The position numbers were made by a program, and so were the translations under genes. 64,000 nt of DNA from Verrucomicrobiota bacterium. GTDB lineage: Bacteria; Verrucomicrobiota; Verrucomicrobiia; Opitutales; Opitutaceae. Shown piece after piece: positions 1 to 8,712 of the stretch. How positions within the stretch are numbered: the stretch's first letter is position 1; each line of letters begins with the position of its first letter. The DNA lies in assembly GCA_025361935.1 (NCBI GenBank), contig JANYJB010000094.1:1-64000 (forward strand), given 5' to 3'. The notes below the pieces were generated by a model, which worked only from the letters and a program-made list of their open reading frames with translations, searched no databases and was not told the origin of the DNA.

Positions 1-134
1 TCGTTGATGAGGCGCCCGGTGTCCCAGTAGGTGCGCACCCAGGCCTGGTCGATGCGGAGGCGGCCGGTGAGGAGCGTCGCCTCGACGTCGCGGCGCAACG
101 CGGCGTAGGTGGCGGGTGCGGAGAGGGGCGGCAT
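1..134 (-). CDS. N-terminal fragment of DUF1016/YhcG-like protein (runs off window edge)
   Basis: Reverse complement reads MPPLSAPATYAALRRDVEATLLTGRLRIDQAWVRTYWDTGRLIN, resembling the DUF1016 N-terminal pattern (..YW.iGr.I); truncated by window. Confidence 0.5.
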   Translation of the reverse strand, partial: MPPLSAPATYAALRRDVEATLLTGRLRIDQAWVRTYWDTGRLIN

Positions 135-145
135 GGTCTGCTTAA

Positions 146-559
146 TCAGCAGGCGGTTTGCCAATCTTCGCAGGCGAGGCCGGGGACGCGGGCGAACTCG
201 GCGAGGTTGTGGGTGACGAAGATGGCGCCGTTTGCCAGCGCCTGACCGGCGAGCAGGGCGTCGTAGGGGCCGATAGGCTGGGTGAGGTTGGCGAGCTGGG
301 CACGAACGTAGCCTGCCTGATAGGCGGCGGCTGCATCGAAGGTCAGGACCTCCGGAAACAGCGCTTGCAGGCGGAGAATGCGGGTGCGGAAGGCCGGGAC
401 ATCGGGGCGCTTGGCGGCACCGTATTCGAGTTCCACCAAGGCGATGGCGGAGAGGCGGCACGCGGGAAGCAATGCCTCCAATCGATCGCACAACGCCGCG
501 TCTTCCCGGTGGCCCCGCAGGTAACGCGACCAGACATTGGTGTCGGGCAGGTAGATCAC
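146..559 (-). CDS. vapC: PIN-domain ribonuclease toxin, VapC family
   Basis: 137 aa, PIN motifs (YLPDTNVWSRYL, ELEYGA, PYDALLAGQALANGAIFVTHNLAEFARV); GTG start overlaps antitoxin stop. Confidence 0.88.
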   Translation of the reverse strand: MIYLPDTNVWSRYLRGHREDAALCDRLEALLPACRLSAIALVELEYGAAKRPDVPAFRTRILRLQALFPEVLTFDAAAAYQAGYVRAQLANLTQPIGPYDALLAGQALANGAIFVTHNLAEFARVPGLACEDWQTAC

Positions 560-774
560 GTGGTGTGATCGGGGAAGTCGGGGGCGGAGCCGCGCAGGGC
601 CTTGAGCGCCTTCAAACGCTTCGTCTCGTAGGCCGGATCAACGAGGCGGAAGCTGCCGCCGTGCTGCTCGATGATGTAGGCCTTGGCCTTGAGTTTGAGG
701 GAGCGGGGCAGGCGGATGGCGGTCGAGTTGCCCGACTTGAAGACCTTGGCGGTGATGGGATGGGCAGTGCTCAT
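556..774 (-). CDS. vapB: AbrB/VapB-type antitoxin
   Basis: MSTAHPITAKVFKSGNSTAIRLPRSLKLKAKAYIIEQ... typical SpoVT/AbrB fold pattern; 4-bp overlap with vapC. The longer listed ORF (to 1080) is an over-extension into the helicase region. Confidence 0.85.
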   Translation of the reverse strand: MSTAHPITAKVFKSGNSTAIRLPRSLKLKAKAYIIEQHGGSFRLVDPAYETKRLKALKALRGSAPDFPDHTT

Positions 775-783
775 GTGCATACG

Positions 784-795
784 GTGTATATACAC
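784..795. promoter_or_regulatory. Perfect 12-bp palindrome GTGTATATACAC immediately upstream of vapB (candidate operator)
   Basis: Sequence is identical to its own reverse complement and sits a few bp upstream of the antitoxin start. Confidence 0.5.
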
Positions 796-833
796 GGAGC
801 GGGCGTCAAGGGCGGGGTGGAAGCAGGCCGGTC

Positions 834-3807
834 TTATTCCGGGGCGGTCGCGTTTGCGTGGAGGAAGCCGGACCAGGTGGTGAAGCCGTCTTTGGCGTAG
901 GTGGCGGCGGGGTTGGAGGGGAGGTCGGCGGGACGGTTGGACTGCCACCATTTGCGCCAGGCGTCGTTGCCGGCGAGGCCGAGGGTGCGTGCGAAGGCGC
1001 GGGCTTCGGCGAAGGGGCGGAACTGGCGGGCGACCGGCGCGATGTTGCCGGTGCCAAGCCAGTCGCCCCAGCCTTGCCACTCGGTTTTATAGACGTTGCG
1101 GGGGCTCGCGGGGATGTCGGCGGGCTTGGGAGGCTTGTCGGTGAACTCGCCGCGAACGTAGCGGGGCCAGTTGAGCGAGCCGCCGAGGTTGAGGGCTTGG
1201 ACTAAGGCGCGTGCGGATTCGAAATCGCGGTAGGCTTTGCCGCGTTTCTTGCGTGGTTTTTCGACGATGGGGCAACCGAGCCAGTCGCTCCAATCCACCC
1301 AGCCGGAGTCGGCGTAGGTTTGGTGAGGGCGGATGGGCAGGTTGGCGGGGAAACGGGTTTTGTCGTCGGCGAAGGCGTTCCACTCGCGGCGCGTGGTGAA
1401 GCCGAGGGCGTGGACGGCGGCGCGGGCTTCGGCGTAGGGCAGATAGGCGCGTTTGGTGGAGGCGATCTGGCCGTTGCCGAGCCAATCGCCCCAGCTGATC
1501 CAGCCGTGATCGACGTAAGCGGCGGCGGGGGATTTGGGGATGTCTTCGGGAATGGGCGAGAGGTCGGGGCGCTTGCCGGTGGCGTAGGCTTTCCAGTGCT
1601 GCTGGCCTTTGAGTTTGAGGGAGTGGGCGAAGGCGCAGGCTTCGGGGTAGGGGCGCCATGCGATGCCGAGAAAGTCCTCCCAGCTAACCCAGCCTTTGCC
1701 TTTGTAGCTTCGGTCAGGATGGCTTGGGACATCGTTTCGCATCGGACCGAGTTCCGGCATCAAGCCATAGCGAAATTTCTGCTGCCACTCTTGAGATGAT
1801 CTAACACCGAGAACTCTTGCCCATGTGCGAGCTTCTTCAAAGCAGATTAATTTGTAGCGGTTAAATCCCTTACTCCGCCGGACTGATTTTCGTCCCGTTC
1901 CGAAAAACTCGCCCCAATCAATCCATCCTCGGTTCGCATAAATACCTTGGACTGATTTGGGGATTCCCATCGGCCATTGGTTGAGCAAACGAAGCCGGTC
2001 GTAGGTTTGTCTCCATTGACTCTGAGATGTGATTCCAAGTTTTTGGGCCCATATTTGGGCTTCGGTGTAAGTCGCATATGAAAGCCTTGCTACGTTCTCC
2101 CAGCAGTGCACTTCGATCTGGTTCGCAAACTCCGTGGCGCTCACTCCGAGCGGAGTGACAACGTTTCCGAAGTCGAATTTCACCAAGCCGGTTTTAGGTG
2201 TTCGGCCTTCGGCGGTGGCGCGGAACCATTCGATGATACGTTCGTCGTGGGCGGCCAAGGCTCGCAGGACGAAGAGGACGAATTTGAAGGCGCTGCTTTC
2301 GGCGATGTCTTCCGGGGTCGCGCCATCCGGCACGACAAGCGGGAGCAGGATGTAGCCTAGTTTTTTTCCGGGGGCCAGACGCAGGGCGCGGCCGGAGGCT
2401 TGGACGATGTCGATGGTGCTGCCTTTGGGGTCGGCAAAGAAAACGCAGTCAATGCCGGGGACGTCCACGCCTTCGGTGAGGCAGCGGGCGTTGGTCACGA
2501 GCGAGGGCGTGGCGTTGAGGAACGCGTCGAGTTCTCTTTGGCGGGCGGCGCTGCCCATTTTTCCCGACACGTGGTAGGCGGCGACGGGCGTTTCGGTGGC
2601 GAGGTGGTCGTTGAGGCGGTTGCAGAGATCGCGGAAGCGGGAGGCGCGGAGAATACTGCTGTGAAACGAGACGGTGTGGCGCACGCCGTGGAGCGCGGTG
2701 GCGCGGCGGAGGGCTATGAGGCTGGCGAGGGCGAGCGAGGTGACTTCGTCGAGGCCGTCGGGGCCGAGGTCGAGCCAGCGGTTGTCGGCGACGAGGGTTT
2801 TTATCTCGGACTCGCGGACGCCGATGGTGAGCAAGCGGTAGTCGCAGAGGATGGGGTCGGCGGCGGAGATGGCGGCTTTGAAGGTGAGGAGGTCGATGGT
2901 CTCTCCGTAGAGCGCGGGGTCGTCCATCGAGACGATGTCGTCGGAGCGGTTGGAGGCGAAGCGGCGTTCCGTGGCCGTCATGAAGAGACGGCGGGGGAGC
3001 GGGAGGTTTTCGTCGTGGAGGAGGTGGGCGTAGTAGCTGGAGGTTTTGCCGGTGGTCTTGTGGGCTTCGTCGAGGACGGCGAAGTCGAAGGCGGTGTTGG
3101 CGTCGCGGGCGGCGGCGGCGAGGACAGGCGAGCTTTGGTAGGTGGTGAGGACGACGAGGAGGCCGGGGCGGGCTTGGGCGGCGCGGAGGTGGTCGGCGAG
3201 TTTGGCGGGGTCGGTGTCGCAGGGGATGCCGAGTTCGTGGACGTGGGCGACGAGGGCTTCGTTGTCCATGTCGGCGACCTCGTCGTCGCTGCACACGCAG
3301 AGCCAGTCCACGGGGCGGGCGTCGGCGACGGCCTCGGTCATCCACGTCTCCAGCGTCTGGCGGACGAGGGCGAGGCTGGGGACGGCGATGAGGACGCGGC
3401 GGGCGTCGAGTGTTTGGGCGATCCAGTAGGCGGTGAGGCTTTTGCCGGAGCCGCAGGGGTGGATCACCTTGCCGCGTGTTTGGGCGGGGTCGGCGTAGTA
3501 GGCGACGGCGGCGGCGACGGCTTTGGACTGGTGTTCGCGGGGCGGGCGAGGTTGCGGACGGGCGGGTGCGGTGTTGGCGGCGGAGCGGAGAGAGTCAAAA
3601 AAAGCGGGGCCGAGTGTGGTCCAGGTTTCCGAGGTGATGTCGCCGATGTTGGCGAGGCCTTGGAGGATGCCGGGGATGCGCGAGGTAGTGGCGGACGACG
3701 TGGGCGAAGGCGGTGCCTTGTTGCGTGGTGTCGGGCAGCGCGGCCACGGCGGCGGTGAAGTCCGACCAAGAGCAGACGGAGGCGAACAGGGAGTTTAGCT
3801 CACGCAC
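834..3807 (-). CDS. DEAD/DEAH superfamily 2 helicase with six C-terminal integrase-type repeats; N-terminus split by an apparent frameshift near 3675-3690
   Basis: HPCGSGKSLTAYW (Walker A), LDEAHKT (Walker B), MTATERR, SGRALRLAPGKK; N-terminal part MRELNSLF...HVVRHYLAHP is in another frame (ORF 3595..3807); main ORF 834..3467. Confidence 0.8.
837..2085 (-). repeat. Six imperfect ~55-60 aa coding repeats (integrase-repeat-like, ending W.sW.dwLG)
   Basis: Repeat ends IYANRGWIDWGEFFG / SYKGKGWVSWEDFLG / AYVDHGWISWGDWLG / TYADSGWVDWSDWLG / VYKTEWQGWGDWLG / TYAKDGFTTWSGFLH in the translation. Confidence 0.8.
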
Positions 3808-3864
3808 GGGATTGGATTTAAGGGCGTGGGCGGGCGGGGCAATCTTCTATGGGGCGGCGAAGGG

Positions 3865-3889
3865 CAAAGTAACCTATTAGGTTACTTTG
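3865..3889. repeat. 25-bp perfect inverted repeat, 12-bp arms with 1-nt centre (CAAAGTAACCTA T TAGGTTACTTTG)
   Basis: Read directly; overlaps the stop codon of the J-domain gene, upstream of the helicase start. Confidence 0.8.
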
Positions 3890-4841
3890 TGCGGGAGCGA
3901 CGACGGGAGGGGGGAGGGGATTCCCAGGCGGCGATGGTGGACTGGAGGTAGGCGTGCTGGCGTTGGAGGGCGACGAGGTCTTCGTTGAGTTCAACTTCGA
4001 GGCGGCGGTGGAGCTGGGGAAGTTTTTTCTCGGACAACGTGAAGCGCCAGGCGGGGGATTGGCGGTAGGCGCGGAGCTTGCGCTCGGTGTCGCGGCGGGC
4101 GGCGTGGAGCTCGGCGATGGCGCGTTGCAGCCGACTGAGGGAGGAGTCGGGGCTGAGGGTGTTGTTGGCGGTTTCCCAATCGATTTCGAGGCGGGCCAGC
4201 CAGTCGCCGTCGCGAGCGGCCCAGGCTTGCTGGACTTCGTGCCAGAGACGTTCGCGGGCGGGCGTCCACTCGCCGCCGCGATCAGGATGGAGGTGCTGCA
4301 CGAGGCGGCGGTAGAGGTCGCGGGCTTCGGCGGTGGCGGAGGGTGGGTTTTTCGCTGAGGGGAAGTTGTCGGAAGGACGGCTGTCGTTGTCTTCGCCGAA
4401 GAGGCGGTTGAAGAGGTCGTCGGTGTCGGTTTTGAAATCGTCGGGCGGTGCGTCGGGTTCGGGCGGGTGGGCGCGTTCGTAGGCTTCGGGGTCGGCGAGA
4501 TACTCTTTGTGTTCTTTCCAGAGTTTTTTGAGGGAGCGGCCGGTCATGGCGGCCATATACTGGACGGACTCGATTTCGCGGGAGAGGGAGAGGACTTTGG
4601 AGTGGAGATCCCGGAGGGTGGTGACGAGCTGGGGGAAGGTGCCGTGCAGCCAGGCTTGATAGGCGGTGGTGTCGGTTTGCTCGTGGCGGCGGAGGTCGGT
4701 GGCGGCTTTGTCGAGGCGTTTGCGGGCGGCGTGGAATTCGGACCAGGCGGCGTGGCGGAGCGGACGGGCGTCAATGAGGATGAGGGCGCGGCTGCGGGCG
4801 GGTGATGACGGAACGGGACCGATGGGAGCCATAGGACGCAT
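3882..4841 (-). CDS. J-domain (DnaJ-like) protein
   Basis: 319 aa; internal ARDLYRRLVQHLHPDRGGEWTPARERLWHEVQQAWAAR with HPD motif; rest lacks recognisable DnaJ Zn-finger/C-terminal domains. Confidence 0.65.
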   Translation of the reverse strand: MRPMAPIGPVPSSPARSRALILIDARPLRHAAWSEFHAARKRLDKAATDLRRHEQTDTTAYQAWLHGTFPQLVTTLRDLHSKVLSLSREIESVQYMAAMTGRSLKKLWKEHKEYLADPEAYERAHPPEPDAPPDDFKTDTDDLFNRLFGEDNDSRPSDNFPSAKNPPSATAEARDLYRRLVQHLHPDRGGEWTPARERLWHEVQQAWAARDGDWLARLEIDWETANNTLSPDSSLSRLQRAIAELHAARRDTERKLRAYRQSPAWRFTLSEKKLPQLHRRLEVELNEDLVALQRQHAYLQSTIAAWESPPPSRRRSRTK

Positions 4842-4849
4842 GGGGCCTA

Positions 4850-7800
4850 TTACCGAGAGGCGGCGAGTTTTTCGCGGAGGTGGGTCGTGCGGGTTTTGGC
4901 GTCGCTCGCACGGACGGCCATGGCGTAGGCGGCGGGTTCGCCGACGATGAAGACCTTTTTCTTTCCTCGGGTGATCGCCGTATAGAGCAGGTTGCGCTGG
5001 AGCATCATGAAATGCGCCTTGAGGAGCGGCACGATGACGACGGGGTATTCGCTGCCCTGGCTTTTGTGGATGCTGATGGCGTAGGCGGGGGCGAGGTCGC
5101 CGAAGGCCCCTCGGTCGAAGGTGTGCTCGGCGCCGTCGAACTTGGCGGTGAGCGTGCCGGCTTCGGTGTCCACGGAGGCGATGACGCCAATGTCACCATT
5201 GAAGAGGGCCTTGTCGTAGTTGTTGCGGAGCTGGATGACTTTGTCGCCGGGGCGGTATTCGCCGTGGGGGCCGCGGAGGGCTTTGGCGTGCGGGTTGAGG
5301 GCGGCTTGGAGCTGGAGGTTGAGGTTGCCCACGCCGGCGGTGCCTTTGTGCATGGGAGCGAGGATCTGCACGTCGTTGATCGGGTGAAACCACGGGTAGT
5401 GCGCGGGGACGAACTCGGTGCAGAGCTGGATGACTTTGCGGACGGTGTCTTCGGCGGATTCGGCGACGATGAACGTGAGGTCGGACCACGCCTGCGCGGC
5501 GGAGACTTCGTTGACGGAGGGAGGAAGAACTGGTTCGCCGGCGTTGATGGCGTGGGCGGTGACGACGATCTGGCTCTGGCCTTTCTGGCGGTAGATGACG
5601 TTGAGGCGGGTGACGGGGATTTGTTGCGCGGCGATGAGGTCTTTTAACACGTTGCCGGCGCCGACGGAGGGGAGTTGGTCGATGTCGCCAACGAGGAGAA
5701 GATGGGCGCGCGACGGGACGGCCTGCATGACGGCGGCGGCGAGGCGTGTGTCGAGCATCGAGGCTTCGTCCACGATGAGGAAATCGGTGGCGAGGGGCTG
5801 GTGTTCGTTGGCGACGAAGCCGCCTTTGGACGGGTCATATTTGAGGAGGCGGTGGAGGGTGGAGGCGAAGCCGCCGGTGGTTTCGGAGAGGCGCTGGGCG
5901 GCGCGTCCGGTGGGGGCGGCGAGGTGGACGCGGACCTTCTTGGCCTTGAGGATTTCGACGAGGGCGCGGAGGATGGTGGTGTTGTGGGTGACGATGTAAT
6001 CGTCGGTCACGTAGAGGCCGGAGGGGCTGTCAACGGAGATGCAGACGCAGGGGGCGCGGTCGGCGGGTTCGATGCTGGCGATGCGCAGACGGTGGCCGAG
6101 GCGCTTGCGGGCGTTGGGGCGCTGGAGGCGGCCGAGTTTGCGCGGGAGGCTGAGCAGGGTGGCGGGCTCGGGGTGCTGGAGAGTGACGATGTAGGACGGG
6201 AGGCCGGCGCGTTTTTCGCCGCGATGCGTGTAGGTGGGATGTTTGACGGCACCGATGGTCGCGATGCAGCCGAGGGACCAGGCGAGGCTTTGGAAGTCGC
6301 GAGCGAGGCGATGACTGCTGGAGCTGAAGGAAACGACGCCGTGTTTATCCACGGTGCCGTCGGTATCGAGGAGGCCGCGAAGGAGCTGAAGGCGTTGTTC
6401 GCGGGAGCCGGAGAAGAAGATTTCGGGGATGAATTTTTCGGAGGCACCGACGTTGAGTCCGAGGCTGCGGAGGTGGGCGCCGAGGGTGTTGGGCAGGCCG
6501 CGTTTGGCGTGGGTGAGCCGGTAGCTGATCGTGTCGGTGCCGTGGAGCGTGACGGGCTTGAGCGTGAGGCCGAGCGGGGCGACAAGGCCTTGGATTTTTT
6601 CGCGAATGAAGGCGTCGGTCGTGGTGAGCTGGGTGGACGTTGAGATCGTGCCGTCGCCGATGAGCGCGCCAATCAAGTAGGGGTCGCAGAAGAACTCCTG
6701 CGGGGGGAGATCGGGGCAGGCGGAGAGGAGCGGGACGGCGAGCCGGTTGCTTTCGGCGCGGTCCTCGGCGAGGCGCTTGCGGAGGTAGCTGAGCGGGACG
6801 ACGCGCCAGTCACGGGCGCGGATTTTTTTCTTTTTGGACGGACTCCAGACGGAGACGCGCGTCCATGCTCGCCACAGGTGGTCGTCGCAGCAGAGCGTGG
6901 AGCGTCCGTCGGCGAAGGTGACGCGGAAGATGTCTTTCTCGCCTTGCGGGTGGACGCTTTTGATTTTGGCGATGGTGCCTTCGGCGGTGATGATGCGCGA
7001 GCCCGAGCGGAGGCTACCGATGGGGCGGAAGCCGGAGGGCGTGAGCACTTGGGCGGTGAGCGGCTGGGCTTTGCCCGTGCCGGGGCCGCCGGTGAGGATG
7101 GAGACTTTGGAAAGGAGGGCGTTTTTGAGGCCGGCGCGTTGTTGTTCGGCGAATTCGAAGCCGGCTTTTTGCTCGGCCCACTGGACGGCGGCGTCGGCTT
7201 TGATGGGCGGGAGGCCGCTGCCGACTTTCGTGAGGCGGGCGATGGTGGCGGCGATTTTTTGTTCGGCGCGGTCGTTGACGGGGAGTTGGACAAGGCCGGA
7301 GCCGGGGAGTGGGTTGTCCACGCCGGCGGGGGTGTGGCGGACGAGGGCTTTCGTTGCGACGAGGGCGGCGATGCGGGCTTCGACGAACTTGGCCTCGGTT
7401 TCGAGAAGCGGGGCGGCGTAGTCAATGAGGTCAACTTCGCGGATGGCGGTGTGGCCTTCCTCCTGGAGCGTCTCCATCGCGTAGAGGAGGCCGGCGTCGA
7501 GGCGGGGCGGGGCGTCGTTGGCGTAGCCGAGGTTGATGGCGATGCGGTCGGCGGTCTTGAAGCCGATGCCGTCGATCTCGCGGGCGACGCGGTAGGGCTC
7601 GGTGGTGAGGATGCGTTTGGCCTCGCCGCCGTATTGGTTGATCACCTTCACGCACTGGCCGGTGGTGACGCCGTAGGTCTGGAGGAAGATGTAGAGCTCG
7701 CGGAAGGCGCGTTGGTCGTCCCAGGCTTTCTTGATGGCGGTGGCGCGTTTTTTGCCGATGCCGGGGACGTCGCGGAGTTTGCCGGACTCTTCGCTGAGGA

Positions 7801-8242
7801 CGCGGAAGGTGTCGGTGCCGAAGGCGTCCACGATCTTGTTGGCGTAAACCTTGCCGATGCCTTCGACGAGGCCGGAGCCGAGGTATTTGCGGATGCCGTA
7901 AACGCTGGAGGGAAGCTCGGAGCGGAAGGTGGCGATCTTGAACTGGTCGCCGTGCTGGGCGTGCTTGGTCCAGGTGCCGCGGAGGTGGAGGGTTTCGCCG
8001 CATTGGACGCCGGGGAGGGCGCCGACGATGCTCACGCGGGCGTCCCGGCCCTCGGCGGAGTCGGGGCGGAACTCCGCGATGGTGTAGTGGTTCTCCTCGT
8101 TGAAGAAGATGATGCGTTCGAGAACGCCGGTGAGGGTGTCGGAATTGGCGGAGGAGGCGGCCACGTGGGGCGAAGATGAACACCGCTTCGCGGAAAAAAT
8201 CAAATGCAGGGAATTGCCATGCGTCGGCCGGGATGATGGCAT
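4850..8242 (-). CDS. recD2: RecD2-like SF1 DNA helicase precursor containing an intein
   Basis: N-terminal OB/HhH region (VPGIGKKRATAIKKAW, EIDGIGFKTADRIA), GGPGTGK|intein|TTILRALVEIL, DEASMLDTRL, VGDIDQLPSVGAGNVL, IHKSQGSEYPVVIVPL, YTAITRGKKKVFIVG; exact start uncertain. Confidence 0.93.
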   Translation of the reverse strand: MPSSRPTHGNSLHLIFSAKRCSSSPHVAASSANSDTLTGVLERIIFFNEENHYTIAEFRPDSAEGRDARVSIVGALPGVQCGETLHLRGTWTKHAQHGDQFKIATFRSELPSSVYGIRKYLGSGLVEGIGKVYANKIVDAFGTDTFRVLSEESGKLRDVPGIGKKRATAIKKAWDDQRAFRELYIFLQTYGVTTGQCVKVINQYGGEAKRILTTEPYRVAREIDGIGFKTADRIAINLGYANDAPPRLDAGLLYAMETLQEEGHTAIREVDLIDYAAPLLETEAKFVEARIAALVATKALVRHTPAGVDNPLPGSGLVQLPVNDRAEQKIAATIARLTKVGSGLPPIKADAAVQWAEQKAGFEFAEQQRAGLKNALLSKVSILTGGPGTGKAQPLTAQVLTPSGFRPIGSLRSGSRIITAEGTIAKIKSVHPQGEKDIFRVTFADGRSTLCCDDHLWRAWTRVSVWSPSKKKKIRARDWRVVPLSYLRKRLAEDRAESNRLAVPLLSACPDLPPQEFFCDPYLIGALIGDGTISTSTQLTTTDAFIREKIQGLVAPLGLTLKPVTLHGTDTISYRLTHAKRGLPNTLGAHLRSLGLNVGASEKFIPEIFFSGSREQRLQLLRGLLDTDGTVDKHGVVSFSSSSHRLARDFQSLAWSLGCIATIGAVKHPTYTHRGEKRAGLPSYIVTLQHPEPATLLSLPRKLGRLQRPNARKRLGHRLRIASIEPADRAPCVCISVDSPSGLYVTDDYIVTHNTTILRALVEILKAKKVRVHLAAPTGRAAQRLSETTGGFASTLHRLLKYDPSKGGFVANEHQPLATDFLIVDEASMLDTRLAAAVMQAVPSRAHLLLVGDIDQLPSVGAGNVLKDLIAAQQIPVTRLNVIYRQKGQSQIVVTAHAINAGEPVLPPSVNEVSAAQAWSDLTFIVAESAEDTVRKVIQLCTEFVPAHYPWFHPINDVQILAPMHKGTAGVGNLNLQLQAALNPHAKALRGPHGEYRPGDKVIQLRNNYDKALFNGDIGVIASVDTEAGTLTAKFDGAEHTFDRGAFGDLAPAYAISIHKSQGSEYPVVIVPLLKAHFMMLQRNLLYTAITRGKKKVFIVGEPAAYAMAVRASDAKTRTTHLREKLAASR
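5981..7069 (-). mobile_element. Intein (about 363 aa) with LAGLIDADG-type homing endonuclease, inserted in RecD2 Walker A
   Basis: Begins AQPLTAQVLTPSGFRPIGSL, ends YIVTHN before +1 Thr; DOD motifs LIGALIGDGTIS and LLRGLLDTDGTV; block B DGRSTLCCDDHLW, block F APCVCISVDS. Confidence 0.93.
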
Positions 8243-8247
8243 GAGGC

Positions 8248-8712
8248 ATGGTCACGCCGGCTTCCGATTCACTGCTTTCCACCATCCAGCTATCGATCAC
8301 GCCGGTGATTCTGATCACGGGCCTGGGTTCATTGCTGCTGACGATGACGAACCGCATGGGGCGGATCGTGGATCGCACGCGCATCCTGGCCGGGCAGGTG
8401 CGGGCGGCGACGGGGGACGAACGTCTCCACTTGGAGAATCAGCTGCGAATCATGTATCGCCGGGCGAAAATCATCCGGCTCGCGGTGACGCTGGGCGCGT
8501 CGAGCATGTTTTCGTCGGGCCTGCTGGTGATCGCGATTTTCGAGAACGCCATTCTGGGGGCGCAGCTCGCGGCGGTTATCCTCGGCATATTCATCACCGG
8601 AATCGTGCTGTTGCTGGGTGCGCTGGGTGCGTTTCTGCGCGATATTTTTCTGTCGCTGAACGCGCTCGGGCTTGAGGTTGACCGGGCGCTCGATCACCCG
8701 CCGATCAAGTGA
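8248..8712 (+). CDS. DUF2721 family membrane protein
   Basis: 154 aa, STIQLSITPVILITGLGSLLLTMTNRMGRIVDRTR...; matches the DUF2721 family pattern. Confidence 0.8.
   Translation: MVTPASDSLLSTIQLSITPVILITGLGSLLLTMTNRMGRIVDRTRILAGQVRAATGDERLHLENQLRIMYRRAKIIRLAVTLGASSMFSSGLLVIAIFENAILGAQLAAVILGIFITGIVLLLGALGAFLRDIFLSLNALGLEVDRALDHPPIK

Noticed and set aside
556-1080. 174-aa ORF as a single gene
   Set aside because: Only the last ~73 aa form the VapB antitoxin; the Arg/Pro-rich N-terminal part is out-of-frame helicase sequence.
2400-3758. 452-aa plus-strand ORF opposite the helicase
   Set aside because: Low-complexity Gly/Val/Ala/Glu-rich product typical of antisense frames in GC-rich genes; the minus strand encodes a clear helicase.
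5981-7069. Alternative view that the RecD2 insert is a simple protein domain rather than an intein
   Set aside because: Terminal VTHN, blocks B/F/G, LAGLIDADG motifs and exact interruption of GKT are diagnostic of an intein.
1-8242. Calling the minus-strand block a complete novel defence island
   Set aside because: RecD2 is usually a core repair helicase and the helicase is frameshifted; the neighbourhood is suggestive but evidence is insufficient.
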